Of a DNA stretch of 64,000 nucleotides, positions 35,280-43,225 are shown in pieces (the stretch's first letter is position 1; each line of letters starts with the position of its first letter). The notes beneath the pieces were generated by a model. It was not told where the DNA came from, searched no databases, and was given only the letters and a program-made list of their open reading frames with translations. The stretch is from NCBI GenBank assembly GCA_040384665.1, contig JAZKIY010000013.1, forward strand, positions 1-64,000, read 5' to 3'. The DNA comes from PCRC01 sp040384665 (GTDB lineage: Bacteria > Pseudomonadota > Gammaproteobacteria > Burkholderiales > Burkholderiaceae_C). The translations under genes and the position numbers were made by a program.

Positions 35280-35300
35280 GCCCCGAGTCAGGAGACCGCC

Positions 35301-35720
35301 ATGCCCGCCGTTGCATCCCGAGGTCGTGGAAGACGCGCCGTGTCTGAAATCAACATGGTGCCTTTCATCGACGTGATGTTGGTGCTGTTGATCATTTTCA
35401 TGGTCACTGCCCCGCTCATCACCCCCAGCCTGATTGACCTGCCCAGCGTGGGCAAGGCCAACAAGCAGCCTGACACCGTGATCCAGATCCTGATCAACAA
35501 GGACGAATCACTGGAGATGAAGATCAAGAACTCCTCCACACCACTCGACAGCAAGGACGTGGCCGCCTCGGTGCGCAATGCGCAGGGTGGCAATCCGGCC
35601 ACGCCGGTGGTCATCAGCGCCGACCGCACCGTGAAATACGAGTCGGTGGTGAAGGTGATGGACACGCTGCAGAAGGCGGGCATCCAGCGCGTTGGTCTGT
35701 CGGTGAAGTTGAACAACTGA
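35301..35720 (+). CDS. tolR: Tol-Pal system protein TolR
   Basis: TolR is the single-pass partner of TolQ. The 139-residue protein has a basic N-terminus, then INMVPFIDVMLVLLIIFMVT, with the essential transmembrane Asp in VPFIDVML, and a periplasmic domain ending VGLSVKLNN. AGGAG precedes the ATG. Twenty-one bases separate it from tolQ and seven from tolA. Confidence 0.96.
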   Translation: MPAVASRGRGRRAVSEINMVPFIDVMLVLLIIFMVTAPLITPSLIDLPSVGKANKQPDTVIQILINKDESLEMKIKNSSTPLDSKDVAASVRNAQGGNPATPVVISADRTVKYESVVKVMDTLQKAGIQRVGLSVKLNN

Positions 35721-35727
35721 CCCCCGT

Positions 35728-36672
35728 ATGTCTGCCGTAGCCGAGCGCCTCGACTTTTATCCGCCGCCAGAACACCGAACCACCCGTTCCTATGTTCTGG
35801 CGCTGGTCGCGCACGCCTTCCTGCTCGCCGCCCTGACCTGGGGTGTCAACTGGAAACGCGCGCCCGAGCCCAATGTGGTGGAGGCCGAGCTGTGGTCTAC
35901 CGTCATCCAGCAGGCAGCCCCCAAGCTGCAGGAAGTGGCCCCGCCACCGCCTCCCCCACCACCGCCCAAACCACCGGAACCGGTGAAGCCCACGCCGCCG
36001 GTCAAGGTACCGGAAGCGCGCAAGCCCGAACCCGTGGCCCCAGACCCGCAGATCGCGATTGAAAAAGAGAAGAAGCGGCTGGAGAAACTCGAGCGCGAGC
36101 AGGAAAAGAAGGAACAGGAAGAGCTGAAAAAAGCCGAACTGGCCGAGAAGAAACGCATCGAGCAGGAAAAGAAAGAACAGGAACGGCTGGAGCGCGAAGA
36201 GAAGAAGCGGCTGGAAGCGCTGGAGAAAGAACGCCAGCGCGTGGAAGCCGAAGCCAAGGAACGCGCCCGACAGGAGGCCATTGCGGCCGCTGCACGGGCT
36301 GCCGAGCGTGCCAACGCACTCGCACGCATCTCCGGTATTGCCAACGCCAGCGGTGGCCCCACCTCGGTGGGCACGGCCGCACAGTCGACCGGACCGTCTT
36401 CGGGCTACGGTGCGTTGGTGAACGCGGCGGTACGCCCGAACATCGTGTACTCCGCCGATGGCGGTGACCCGGTGGCCGAGGTGCAGGTGATCACCGCTGC
36501 CGACGGCACGGTGACCTCCAGCCGCCTGGTGCGCTCCAGTGGTGTGCCCGCCTGGGACGCGGCGGTGCTGCGCGCCATTGACAAGACAGGCAAAATGCCG
36601 AAGGACCGCGACGGCCAAGTGCCGGTGGCGATCACCTCGCCGCCCGGTTTGGTGATCCGCTTCACCCGCTGA
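35728..36672 (+). CDS. tolA: Cell envelope protein TolA
   Basis: TolA spans the periplasm to link the TolQR motor to Pal/TolB at the outer membrane. The 314-residue product has a membrane anchor (about 21-41) and a proline run near residues 72-92. A Lys/Glu-rich coiled coil follows (about 108-195, repeated EKKEQE/ERLEREEKK units). The C-terminal TonB-like domain (about 225-314) has EVQVITAADGTVTSSRLV and ending PPGLVIRFTR. The coiled coil is shorter than in E. coli TolA (421). A strong terminator follows; tolB and pal are not next to it. Confidence 0.95.
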   Translation: MSAVAERLDFYPPPEHRTTRSYVLALVAHAFLLAALTWGVNWKRAPEPNVVEAELWSTVIQQAAPKLQEVAPPPPPPPPPKPPEPVKPTPPVKVPEARKPEPVAPDPQIAIEKEKKRLEKLEREQEKKEQEELKKAELAEKKRIEQEKKEQERLEREEKKRLEALEKERQRVEAEAKERARQEAIAAAARAAERANALARISGIANASGGPTSVGTAAQSTGPSSGYGALVNAAVRPNIVYSADGGDPVAEVQVITAADGTVTSSRLVRSSGVPAWDAAVLRAIDKTGKMPKDRDGQVPVAITSPPGLVIRFTR

Positions 36673-36689
36673 CGCACGCTGCCCCAGGA

Positions 36690-36716
36690 AAAACGCCGAC
36701 TTCGTGTCGGCGTTTT
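36690..36716. terminator. Bidirectional intrinsic terminator between tolA and dnaE
   Basis: An 11-pair stem (AAAACGCCGAC with GTCGGCGTTTT, loop TTCGT) is flanked by T-runs on both strands (TTTTTG on plus, TTTTT on minus). It lies 17 bases after the tolA stop and 18 bases from the dnaE stop, so it can end transcripts from both sides. Confidence 0.92.
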
Positions 36717-36734
36717 TGTTTGTGCTGCGGATGT

Positions 36735-39700
36735 TTACTCGTAGACGATCACCGCCTGACCACTGGCGGCCTGCGCCGTCCAGCTGGCCAATGCCGCGTC
36801 GGACGGGAAAAAGCGGGCGTCGTCGCCGAGCTGGATTTCAGCGCTCGCCTCGGCGCGCGACACGCTGAGGCGCACCGCCAGGCCGCGCACCAGCTCGCCC
36901 TGGTCTGACACCTCGCGCCGCGCCGGAAAGTCGCGCACCAGCCGCTGGATGTCAGGCGCCTTGCCGTTGACCGCCACGCGCAGGAACTTGCCAAAGCGGC
37001 AACGTGCGGCGGGCAAGTCCCAAACCTGGTTCACCGTGAGGCGGAAGCCGCCCGAGAAGCGGTCGGGTTGCAGCTTGCCCATCACCACCACCAACTCGTC
37101 GTCTTTCAGCAGGTTGCGGTGGGCGGTGAACAGCGCTTCGTCGGCGGTGGCTTCGATCACGCCAGACTTGTCGTCGAGCTTGAACAGCGCAAGCTTGCCG
37201 CGCTGGCCGTTGATGACGCGGAAGTCGCTGACGATGCCGGCCACCAGCTGCGGCTCGCGGCTGTCGCCCAGCGCGTCGATCGCCCGCTTGGCAAACTGGC
37301 GCACCTCGTGCACCACCTCGTCAAACAAGTGGCCGGAAAGGTAAAAGCCAACCGCTGTTTTCTCGTAGGTGAGGCGCTCTTTCACGCCCCAAGGCGTGGC
37401 CTCCACCAGCGCCGGTTCCTGGCTGCTGCTGCCATGGGCGTCGCCACTGTCAAACAAGCCGCTCTGGTTGGCGTTGGCCTCGGTGGCGGCGGCGAAATCA
37501 AAAGCCCGGTCCACCGACGCGAGCAGTGCGGCGCGGTTGAGTTGGAGCGCGTCGAAGGCACCGGCCTTGATGAGCGCTTCCACGGTGCGTTTGTTGATGC
37601 GGCCGCGGTCCACCCGCATGCAGAAGTCGAACAGGCTGCTGAACGGGCCACCGGCTTCGCGTGCTTTCACGATAGCCTCCACCGCCTGCTGGCCGGTGCC
37701 TTTGACAGCGCCCAGGCCGTAGCGGATCACCTTGTCGGTGACCGGTTCGAAGCGGTAGACACCCCGGTTCACATCCGGCGGTTCGAAGGCCATGCCCATC
37801 TTGATGGCGTCTTCGAACAGCACCTTGAGCTTGTCGGTGTCGTCCATTTCCACCGTCATGTTGGCGCAGAAGAACTCGGCGGTGTAGTGCACCTTGAGCC
37901 AGCCGGTGTGGTAGGCCAGCAAGGCGTAGGCGGCCGAGTGCGACTTGTTGAAGCCGTAGCCGGCGAACTTCTCCATCAGGTCAAAGACCTCGTCGGCCTT
38001 GGCCTCGCTCAGGCCGTTTTTCTCGGCGCCGGCGCGGAAGACGGCACGCTGCGCGTCCATCTCCTCTTTCTTCTTTTTGCCCATCGCACGGCGCAGCAAA
38101 TCGGCGCCGCCAAGCGAATAGCCGCCCAGAATCTGCGCCATCTGCATCACCTGCTCCTGGTAGACCATGATGCCGTAGGTCTCGCTCAGGATCGCCTCGA
38201 CGCGCGGGTCCGGGTACTCCACCGGCTCGCGGCCGTGTTTGCGCGCGATGTAGCTTGGGATCAGGTCCATTGGGCCTGGCCGGTAGAGCGCGTTCATCGC
38301 GATCAGGTCTTCCAGACGCGTGGGTTTGGCGTCGCGCAACATGCCCTGCATGCCCCGGCTTTCAAACTGGAACACCGCCTCGGTCTTGCCGTCGGCGAAC
38401 AGCTTGTAGGTGTGCGGGTCGGTCAGTGACAGGTTCTCGAACGCGAAGTTTTCCTGGCCTTTGTGGCGGGCGCGGATGAAGTCTTTCGCTATCTCCAGAA
38501 TCGTCAGCGTGGCCAGACCCAGGAAGTCGAACTTCACCAGGCCAATGGCCTCCACGTCGTCTTTGTCGAACTGGCTCACCGCCGAGTCGCTGCCGGGCTG
38601 CTGGTAGAGCGGGCAAAAGTCGGTCAGCTTGCTGGGGGCGATCAGCACGCCACCGGCGTGCATGCCAACGTTGCGGGTCAGGCCTTCGAGCTTTTGTGCC
38701 AGCGCCAGCAGGGTCTTGACGTCCTCTTCTTTTTCCAGCCGGTCGGCCAGGAGGGGCTCGACCTTCAGCGCGCCGTCGATGGTGATGTGCTGGCCGGGCT
38801 TGTTGGGGATGAGTTTGCTGATGCCGTCGCAAAAGGTGTAGCTCATGTCCAGCACCCGGCCCACATCGCGGATGGCGGCGCGCGCGGCCATGGTGCCGAA
38901 GGTGACGATCTGGCTCACCGCTTCCTTGCCGTACTTCTGCTTCACGTAGTCGATCACGCGGTCGCGGTTGCCCTGGCAGAAGTCGATGTCGAAGTCGGGC
39001 ATGGACACGCGGTCCGGGTTCAGGAAACGCTCGAACAGCAGGTTGTACTGCAGCGGGTCGAGGTCGGTGATTTTCAGCGCGTAAGCCACCAGCGAGCCGG
39101 CGCCAGAACCCCGGCCTGGCCCGACCGGGCAGCCGTTGGCCTTGGCCCAGTTGATGAAGTCACCCACGATCAAAAAGTAGCCCGGGAACCCCATCTTCAG
39201 GATGGTGTTGATCTCAAACGCCAGCCGCTCCTGGTAGCGGGGACGTTCTGTTTCCCGCCGCGCCGCGTCGGGGTAGAGGTGTTGCAGCCGCTCGTCCAGC
39301 CCCTGCTGGGAGGCGTAGCGGAAATAGGCCTCCGGGGTCATCTTCTCGCCGTTGACCTCGGGCGTCGGGAACTCCGGCAGCATGGCCTTGCCGAGCACCA
39401 GCGTCAGGTTGCAGCGCCGGGCAATTTCCACCGTGTTGGCCAGCGCCGAGGGCACGTCGGCAAACAAGGCCAGCATCTCGGCCGAGGACTTGAAGTACTG
39501 GTCGCGGGTGAACCTGCGCACCCGGCGCTGGTTGCCGAGGATTTCACCCTCGGAAATGCACACCCGCGCCTCGTGCGCCTCGTAGTCGTCGGGCTCGGTG
39601 AACTGCACCGGGTGGGTGGCCACCACCGGCAGGCCGAGCCGCGCGGCGAGTTGCACGGCGGCCACCACATGGCGCTCGTCGTCGCTGCGGCCGGCCCGCT

Positions 39701-40202
39701 GCAGCTCAATGTAGAAGCGGTGCGGGAAGATGCCGGCCAGCTGCAGCGCCAGTTCACTGGCGCGGGTGGTGTCTTCCTGCAGCAGCGCCTGGCCCACCGG
39801 GCCGGCTTGCGCGCCGGAGAGCATCAGCAGCCCGGCATTCAGCTCTTTCAGCCAGGCGAGCTTGATGACGCCCTGCGCCTTGACCGGGTTCTGCGTCCAG
39901 CCGCGTGCCAGCAGTTCAGAGAGGTTCAGGTAGCCCTGGTGGTTTTGCACCAGCAGCATCACCCGGGTCAGGTGGCCGGGCTCCTTGCCCAGGCCTTCAA
40001 GGAAAATCTCGGCGCCGATCAGCGGCTTGACGCCCACGCCGCGCGCGGCTTTGTAGAACTTGATGGTGCCGAACAGGTTGTTCAGGTCGGTGATGGCCAG
40101 CGCGGGCTGCTGGTCGGCGGCGGCCACCTTGACGATGTCGTCGATGCGGTTGGTGCCATCGACCACCGAGAACTCGGTGTGGATGCGGAGGTGAACAAAC
40201 AT
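36735..40202 (-). CDS. dnaE: DNA polymerase III subunit alpha
   Basis: DnaE is the replicative polymerase subunit. The 1155-residue protein starts MFVHLRIHTEFSVVDGTNRI, the PHP domain (1-270). The polymerase palm has GPGRGSGAGSLVAYALKITD and the catalytic pair MPDFDIDFCQGNR. Helix-hairpin-helix and OB-fold regions follow (VVMGKLQPDRFSGGFRLTV near the C-terminus). The start at 40202 is chosen because homologues begin at this Met; the open frame continues 30 codons upstream without family similarity. Length matches E. coli DnaE (1160). Confidence 0.97.
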   Translation of the reverse strand: MFVHLRIHTEFSVVDGTNRIDDIVKVAAADQQPALAITDLNNLFGTIKFYKAARGVGVKPLIGAEIFLEGLGKEPGHLTRVMLLVQNHQGYLNLSELLARGWTQNPVKAQGVIKLAWLKELNAGLLMLSGAQAGPVGQALLQEDTTRASELALQLAGIFPHRFYIELQRAGRSDDERHVVAAVQLAARLGLPVVATHPVQFTEPDDYEAHEARVCISEGEILGNQRRVRRFTRDQYFKSSAEMLALFADVPSALANTVEIARRCNLTLVLGKAMLPEFPTPEVNGEKMTPEAYFRYASQQGLDERLQHLYPDAARRETERPRYQERLAFEINTILKMGFPGYFLIVGDFINWAKANGCPVGPGRGSGAGSLVAYALKITDLDPLQYNLLFERFLNPDRVSMPDFDIDFCQGNRDRVIDYVKQKYGKEAVSQIVTFGTMAARAAIRDVGRVLDMSYTFCDGISKLIPNKPGQHITIDGALKVEPLLADRLEKEEDVKTLLALAQKLEGLTRNVGMHAGGVLIAPSKLTDFCPLYQQPGSDSAVSQFDKDDVEAIGLVKFDFLGLATLTILEIAKDFIRARHKGQENFAFENLSLTDPHTYKLFADGKTEAVFQFESRGMQGMLRDAKPTRLEDLIAMNALYRPGPMDLIPSYIARKHGREPVEYPDPRVEAILSETYGIMVYQEQVMQMAQILGGYSLGGADLLRRAMGKKKKEEMDAQRAVFRAGAEKNGLSEAKADEVFDLMEKFAGYGFNKSHSAAYALLAYHTGWLKVHYTAEFFCANMTVEMDDTDKLKVLFEDAIKMGMAFEPPDVNRGVYRFEPVTDKVIRYGLGAVKGTGQQAVEAIVKAREAGGPFSSLFDFCMRVDRGRINKRTVEALIKAGAFDALQLNRAALLASVDRAFDFAAATEANANQSGLFDSGDAHGSSSQEPALVEATPWGVKERLTYEKTAVGFYLSGHLFDEVVHEVRQFAKRAIDALGDSREPQLVAGIVSDFRVINGQRGKLALFKLDDKSGVIEATADEALFTAHRNLLKDDELVVVMGKLQPDRFSGGFRLTVNQVWDLPAARCRFGKFLRVAVNGKAPDIQRLVRDFPARREVSDQGELVRGLAVRLSVSRAEASAEIQLGDDARFFPSDAALASWTAQAASGQAVIVYE

Positions 40203-40300
40203 CCGGCCATTGTAGGAAAGGCAGGCGCTTTGGCCGGGCCAGGGACGTGCCGGCGGCGCCTGCCGGACCACAGCAGAACGGCGTGCAGCCAACCTGCAAC

Positions 40301-40363
40301 GCTACCAATTCAATAGCTTAACCGCGAGGTTTCACTAGGGCTCAAGGCCGATTTGGCTTGAAA
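40301..40363 (-). repeat. Dispersed repeat copy B, intergenic between pirin and dnaE
   Basis: Read on the minus strand: TTTCAAGCCAAATCGGCC, then TTGAGCCCTAGTGAAACCT, then AAGCTATTGAATTGGTAGC with terminal GCTA/TAGC arms. It is the best match to the gluQ copy (45778-45841) and also shares GAGCCCTAGTGAAACCT-like core with the glycosylase copy. It lies 98 bases upstream of the dnaE start. Confidence 0.8.
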
Positions 40364-40422
40364 TCTGGTGCTGGAGGCCAAAAAAAGACCTCCAGCACCC
40401 TGAAAACGGCCCAAATCAGGCC
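40346..40422. repeat. Long imperfect hairpin made of two inverted repeat ends
   Basis: The arms are 40346-40377 and 40389-40422. The inner 11 pairs are perfect (GGTGCTGGAGG with CCTCCAGCACC), the loop is CCAAAAAAAGA, and the outer arms pair GGCC-GATTTGG with CCAAATCAGGCC with small bulges. The right arm resembles the end of the dispersed repeat in inverted orientation, truncated, and includes the pirin stop codon (40416-40418). It may protect or terminate the pirin transcript, though the T-run is in the loop rather than after the stem. Confidence 0.65.
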
Positions 40423-41294
40423 GGGAGGGGTTGTTTCGGCAGCGGGATGAACTCCGTCTCGCCCGCGATCTGCCCCATGCGCTGCGCTTCCCAGTCCTGC
40501 GCGGCCTGCACGATGCGCTCTTTGCGGCTGGAAACAAAGTTCCACCACACGAAGCGCGGCGCGTCGAGCGCGTCGCCGCCCAGCACCATCAGGCGTGCAG
40601 CGTTGGTGGCCTCGATGCGGCTGGCCGCACCGGGTGACAGCACCACCAGCCGGTGGTCGGGCACGGCCTCGCCGTTGACCACCACACCCGCGTCCACCGT
40701 GTAGAGCGCCAGTTCTTCCGCCAGGGCGGGCAGTTCCAGCACCGCACCGGCGTCGAGTTGCACATCGAGGTACACGGTGTTGGCAAAGGCCTGCACCGGC
40801 GAGGTCTGGCCAAACGCGCTGCCCACCAGCACCCGCACCTGCGCGCCGCCGGTCGCCACTTCGGGAATGGCCGACGCGGGCGTGTGCACAAAGCTCGGCT
40901 CGTCCTCTTCGTGGGCTTGTGGCAAGGCCACCCAAAGCTGGATGCCATGGTTGACCGACGTGGTCTGGCGCAGTTCGTCAGGCCGCCGTTCGGAGTGGAC
41001 GATGCCGCGGCCGGCGGTCATCCAGTTGATGGCGCCGGGGGCGATGGTCTGGTTGTAGCCCAGGTTGTCGCGGTGCTGGATCGCCCCTTCAAACAGATAG
41101 GTCACCGTGGCCAGGCCAATGTGCGGGTGGGGCCGCACATCGTGGCCAGCGCCGGGGGTGACGGTGACCGGGCCGAAGTGGTCAAAGAACACGAACGGGC
41201 CGACCGCGCGACGCTTGGCGTCGGGCAGCAGGCGCCGCACCATGAAGCCACCACCGAGGTCTTTGGCGTGGCCGGCGATGTGTTGCAGGCTCAT
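40416..41294 (-). CDS. Pirin family protein
   Basis: A cupin-fold protein of the pirin family; relatives bind iron and some have quercetin 2,3-dioxygenase activity or act in redox sensing. The 292-residue product has the metal ligands in RPHPHIGLATVTYLFEG and RGIVHSERRPDE, and a second cupin half from about 150. The last residues (LPA) and stop codon lie in a repeat-derived hairpin. ATG 41294 is chosen; a TTG at 41306 overlapping the flavodoxin stop is possible. It is last of four minus-strand genes with a second pirin. Confidence 0.9.
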   Translation of the reverse strand: MSLQHIAGHAKDLGGGFMVRRLLPDAKRRAVGPFVFFDHFGPVTVTPGAGHDVRPHPHIGLATVTYLFEGAIQHRDNLGYNQTIAPGAINWMTAGRGIVHSERRPDELRQTTSVNHGIQLWVALPQAHEEDEPSFVHTPASAIPEVATGGAQVRVLVGSAFGQTSPVQAFANTVYLDVQLDAGAVLELPALAEELALYTVDAGVVVNGEAVPDHRLVVLSPGAASRIEATNAARLMVLGGDALDAPRFVWWNFVSSRKERIVQAAQDWEAQRMGQIAGETEFIPLPKQPLPA

Positions 41295-41302
41295 GGCCCG
41301 GC

Positions 41303-41857
41303 TCAACCGCGCAGCTGTTTGGCGATGGTGGCCACGCGTTCGCCAAACAGGCGCGCGGTGTCCAGGTCGCCCTGTGGCATCTCGGCGGGCGACGCGTCGG
41401 AGGGCGACTGCGCCATTGCGCCCGAGAACGAACCGACGTAGTTGATGTCGTTGCGCTTGGCGTCTTTTTTGTTGCTGGGCATCTGGCCGGTGCCAACCCA
41501 GATGCCGCTGTGCTGCATGGCCAGCGTGAACAGGTAGTGCAGCGTGGACAGCTTGTCGCCGTTCATGGTGGCACTGTTGGTGAAACCGGCAAACAGCTTG
41601 TCTTTCCAGGCCTGGGTGAACCAGGGCTTGCTGGAGGCGTCGGCAAACTTTTTGAACTGCCAGCTCACCGTGCCCATGTAGGTGGGGCTGCCCATGACGA
41701 TGGCGTCGGCCGCGTTGAGCGTGTCCCAGCCGCCTTCGGGCAAATTGCCTTCGGCGTCAATCGCCAGCAAGGTGGCGCCGGCGCCGTCGGCCACGGATTG
41801 CGCCAGGCGCAGGGTGTGTCCGTAACCGGAATGAAAAACAACAACAACTTTGGCCAT
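41303..41857 (-). CDS. Flavodoxin-fold NAD(P)H:quinone oxidoreductase-like protein
   Basis: A 184-residue FMN-binding protein of the flavodoxin/WrbA superfamily. The N-terminus has the FMN phosphate loop HSGYGHTLRLA (residues 9-19), and MGSPTYMGTVSWQFKKF is the second FMN contact. WrbA-type enzymes reduce quinones by two electrons, limiting oxidative stress. AGGAG lies upstream of the ATG. The gene is eight bases from pirin and 63 from doxX, in one likely operon. Exact substrate unknown; WrbA itself is slightly longer. Confidence 0.87.
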   Translation of the reverse strand: MAKVVVVFHSGYGHTLRLAQSVADGAGATLLAIDAEGNLPEGGWDTLNAADAIVMGSPTYMGTVSWQFKKFADASSKPWFTQAWKDKLFAGFTNSATMNGDKLSTLHYLFTLAMQHSGIWVGTGQMPSNKKDAKRNDINYVGSFSGAMAQSPSDASPAEMPQGDLDTARLFGERVATIAKQLRG

Positions 41858-41920
41858 GGTGAACTCCTGAATGGGTCAATGAAGGAATGGGAAACGTGAC
41901 GAACGAAAGATGGAAAAAGC

Positions 41921-42331
41921 TCAGCGGCTGCGGCGGGCGTCCAGGCTCCAGGCACCGGCGCCCCAGGCGGCCAGCGTCAGCAGGCCACCCACCACCGCGA
42001 TGTTCTTGAAGAACATCAGCTGCTGCACCATTTGCTGGTCGGCCGGCAGCGCCCAGTAATTGTGGAACACCACGCTCGCTGCGAGCGTGAACAGCGCCAG
42101 GCCCAGCGCCGCGAAACGGGTGCCAAAGCCGGCGATCAGCGCCAGGCCACCGCCCACTTCCACCACGATGGCCACCAGCGCGCCCACCTCGGGCAGCGGC
42201 AGGCCTTTGGAGGCGATGTAGCCCACCGTGCCGGCGTAGCCGCCGATCTTGGCAATGCCGGCGGGCAGGAACAGCAAGGCCAGCAGCAGGCGGCCGACCA
42301 GGGACAAGGGGTTTTGCAGGGCGGTGAACAT
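41921..42331 (-). CDS. DoxX family membrane protein
   Basis: A 136-residue inner-membrane protein with four predicted membrane helices: LVGRLLLALLFLPAGIAKI near residue 10, then around 45-65, 70-90 and 105-125. The opening and the GxxLIAGFGTRFAALGLALF segment are typical of DoxX/YphA. DoxX proteins are tied to redox or thiol stress in several bacteria but lack a settled reaction. GGAG precedes the ATG. It sits between the flavodoxin and a second pirin gene. Confidence 0.9.
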   Translation of the reverse strand: MFTALQNPLSLVGRLLLALLFLPAGIAKIGGYAGTVGYIASKGLPLPEVGALVAIVVEVGGGLALIAGFGTRFAALGLALFTLAASVVFHNYWALPADQQMVQQLMFFKNIAVVGGLLTLAAWGAGAWSLDARRSR

Positions 42332-42376
42332 GGGGAATCTCCTCGGTTGTGACAGGGTTGGCAGGGGTTGGAAAAA

Positions 42377-43096
42377 TCAGGGGGCCAGGTCAAACACCAG
42401 CACTTCGGCATCGCTGCCGCCGTCCAGTGTCAACCGGTCTTCGTGGGACAGCAAGGCCGCGTCACCGCCCGCCAGGCGCTGGCCATTGACGTTGAGCGTG
42501 CCGCGCACCAGGTGCACATAGGCCTTGCGGGCGGGGTCCAGCGCCAGCGTGGTGGCCTCGGTGCCGTCGAACAGGCCCGCGTACAGCCGCGCATCGGCAT
42601 GGACTGTCACCGCGCCGTCGGCACCTTCGGGCGCCGCCACCAACTGCAAGCGCCCGCGCTTGTCGGCCTCGGCAAAGGTCTTTTGCTCGTAGCTGGCGGG
42701 AGTGCCGGTCACGTTGGGCTCGATCCAGATCTGCAGAAAGTGCGCAGGCTGGTCCTGGGCGTGGTTGAACTCGCTGTGCCGCACGCCATTGCCAGCGCTC
42801 ATGCGCTGCACGTCGCCCGGCGGGATGACGCCCGCTGCGCCACCGGCACTGCCGTTGCCCAGGCTGTCCTTGTGCGCCAGCGCGCCGCTCAGCACGTAGC
42901 TGATGATTTCCATGTCGCGGTGGCCGTGGGTGCCAAAACCGGTGCCCGGGGCAATGCGGTCTTCGTTGATCACACGCAGGTTGCCCCAGCCCATGTGGGC
43001 CGCGTCGTGGTAACCGGCGAAAGAGAAGCTGTGGAAAGACTTCAGCCAGCCGTGGTCGGCGTAGCCCCGGTCCTGTGATGCGCGCAGTGTCAGCAT
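42377..43096 (-). CDS. Pirin family protein (YhhW/quercetinase-like)
   Basis: A 239-residue pirin with HSFSFAGYHD at the N-terminus, the metal-binding THGHRDMEIISYVLSG and GNGVRHSEFNHA, and a C-terminal half with LVRGTLNVNG. It is close in length to E. coli YhhW (231), which degrades quercetin in vitro. The chosen ATG 43096 follows AAGGAG; the open frame continues far upstream with no similarity and covers the opposite-strand LysR gene. It is first in a four-gene minus operon divergent from the LysR regulator. Confidence 0.92.
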   Translation of the reverse strand: MLTLRASQDRGYADHGWLKSFHSFSFAGYHDAAHMGWGNLRVINEDRIAPGTGFGTHGHRDMEIISYVLSGALAHKDSLGNGSAGGAAGVIPPGDVQRMSAGNGVRHSEFNHAQDQPAHFLQIWIEPNVTGTPASYEQKTFAEADKRGRLQLVAAPEGADGAVTVHADARLYAGLFDGTEATTLALDPARKAYVHLVRGTLNVNGQRLAGGDAALLSHEDRLTLDGGSDAEVLVFDLAP

Positions 43097-43195
43097 GGTG
43101 GCTCCTTGTCTGGGTGGGCGGGCCGATGTGGCTTCCCGATGGCTGAACTTTAGGCCGCCCAACCCCTTTTGCAGTGCAACGGTTTTGATGGCATC

Positions 43196-43212
43196 ATTCA
43201 AATAATTTGAAT
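43196..43212. promoter_or_regulatory. LysR-type operator palindrome
   Basis: ATTCAAATAATTTGAAT is a perfect 8-base inverted repeat about one central base and contains a T-N11-A box (TC...GA ends), the LysR-family consensus. It lies in the 129-base gap between the divergent pirin operon and the lysR gene, 13 bases before the lysR ATG, so it probably mediates autoregulation and control of the operon. Confidence 0.7.
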
Positions 43213-43225
43213 AATTGAGCGGCCA

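Noticed and set aside
38463..40316. A 617-codon plus-strand open frame opposite dnaE.
   Set aside because: Composition is typical of antisense reading of a GC-rich gene (His/Gln/Val-rich, no recognisable domain), while the minus strand is clearly DnaE.
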